Shown here in pieces: positions 63,370-64,000 of a stretch of DNA of 64,000 nt. The position numbers and the translations under genes are program-made. The notes under the pieces are model-generated. The model did not search any database. It worked only from the letters and a program-made list of their open reading frames with translations, and had not been told where the DNA came from. This DNA is from Eulemur rufifrons (lineage: Eukaryota; Chordata; Mammalia; Primates; Lemuridae). Position 1 is the stretch's first letter, and each line of letters opens with the position of its first letter. The DNA lies in the NCBI RefSeq assembly GCF_041146395.1, contig NC_090996.1, positions 27,304,738 to 27,368,737 of the forward strand. Direction: 5' to 3'.

Positions 63370-64000
63370 TTACGGATTCTAGAAATCTGGGCAACTAGAC
63401 ATATGGATCTTAGAAACACAGTGTGATTCTCTAACCCTGCAGGGGCTAGGATCCTCCCAGCAGGATTTAGCCATCCCCTCCAATATCCAGTCTGGGCAGA
63501 CCTCAGAGCTCGTGGCCTCACACCACACCTGAATTTTCCCTTAGCAACACTGCACAGATGTACAGGAAACTTTCTCAGGAATCAGGATGTACACTTCCAT
63601 TGTTTTAACCACCTGCGCCCACCCCCCCCCCCAAAACACAAAAGACCCATGGCTGCAAAGAGTAATTCATTCATTTTCTAAATAGAAAGGAAACTCCAAA
63701 TTATGTCTAAACACAATACCTCCCTTTCCTCATCTCCCCCAACTGCCCACACACGAATAGCAAGCACGCAAGCAGAGAGGAAGAAAAGAAGGAAGTGGGG
63801 AGGGAGAAGACTTTTGACAAGAGAGCAGGAAGGGATGATGATGAAATGACAGTGGGCGGGCGAGGTAGGATTCTCTGAGGATGAACACGGGCTGGAACAC
63901 CTGAGCACACTCTCATCTGGCCTTACCTGACAGAGCAGACAGGTGACAGGTGTCTTCCCTGAACACCTGCTTGCCCAGACGTTCCCTCGGGTCATTCTGG
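63370..64000. other. unassigned sequence to window end
   Basis: Carries an 11-C homopolymer (63622-63632) and purine-rich sequence (about 63773-63845). Antisense frames 63678-63995 and 63707-63916 reflect that purine bias. Confidence 0.35.

Noticed and set aside
1..64000. tRNA, rRNA, snRNA (for example U6) or microRNA genes
   Set aside because: No characteristic sequences seen by eye on either strand; a tRNAscan or Infernal run would settle this.

Overview
This window looks like non-coding nuclear DNA (intergenic or deep-intronic) from a placental mammal, most likely a strepsirrhine (lemur-like) primate. One truncated Alu-type fragment (11565-11664) points to a primate. Two antisense L1 3' ends (37880-38434 and 58949-59380) share a distinctive 3' UTR that I associate with lemur L1s. 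That last link is from memory and needs a database search. I found no convincing protein-coding gene, tRNA, rRNA, snRNA or CRISPR array. The open frames are short, overlap on both strands, and fall in repeats or low-complexity sequence.

Ancient mammalian interspersed repeats dominate: about 45 MIR SINEs, about 26 L2 pieces in both orientations, MER5A/MER20/MER1-type hAT elements, Tigger-type elements, old LTRs of the ERVL/MaLR kind, and several eroded L1M fragments. Younger L1 copies are few (37880-38434, 39870-40534, 56364-57383, 58949-59380). The only protein-like remnants are decayed L1 ORF2 C-termini and a broken Tigger transposase N-terminus.

Layout. 1-13 kb: MIR/L2 mosaic with nested hAT elements (2314-2731), an LTR inside MER20 (3868-4498), and GA and CA microsatellites. 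13-26 kb: a palindromic MITE, L2 and MIR copies, a 17-G run, a CTCF-like motif at the edge of a MIR (19169-19181), and one weak exon-like open frame (22258-22444). 26-35 kb: long antisense L2 copies and old LTRs. 35-41 kb: the most layered part, with a Tigger-like element in a MIR, two LINEs in one LTR, and an L1 in a MIR with a clear target-site duplication. 41-50 kb: mostly old repeats around a repeat-poor, GC-rich island (44080-44960) and a CpG-dense patch (43100-43330). 50-62 kb: long sense L2, an LTR in a MIR, a Tigger in a hAT, an L1 in an older L1, and a MER5A in an L1M. 62-64 kb: two MIRs and unassigned sequence.

There is no operon-like or pathway logic here. Any function is probably regulatory and sits in the repeat-free stretches, flagged below as hypotheses. 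Family names come from remembered consensus sequences; boundaries are good to about 10-30 bases unless a duplication or terminal repeat fixes them. I saw no sign of a novel biological system; the best-supported content is a set of about ten nested insertions that give a relative insertion history.
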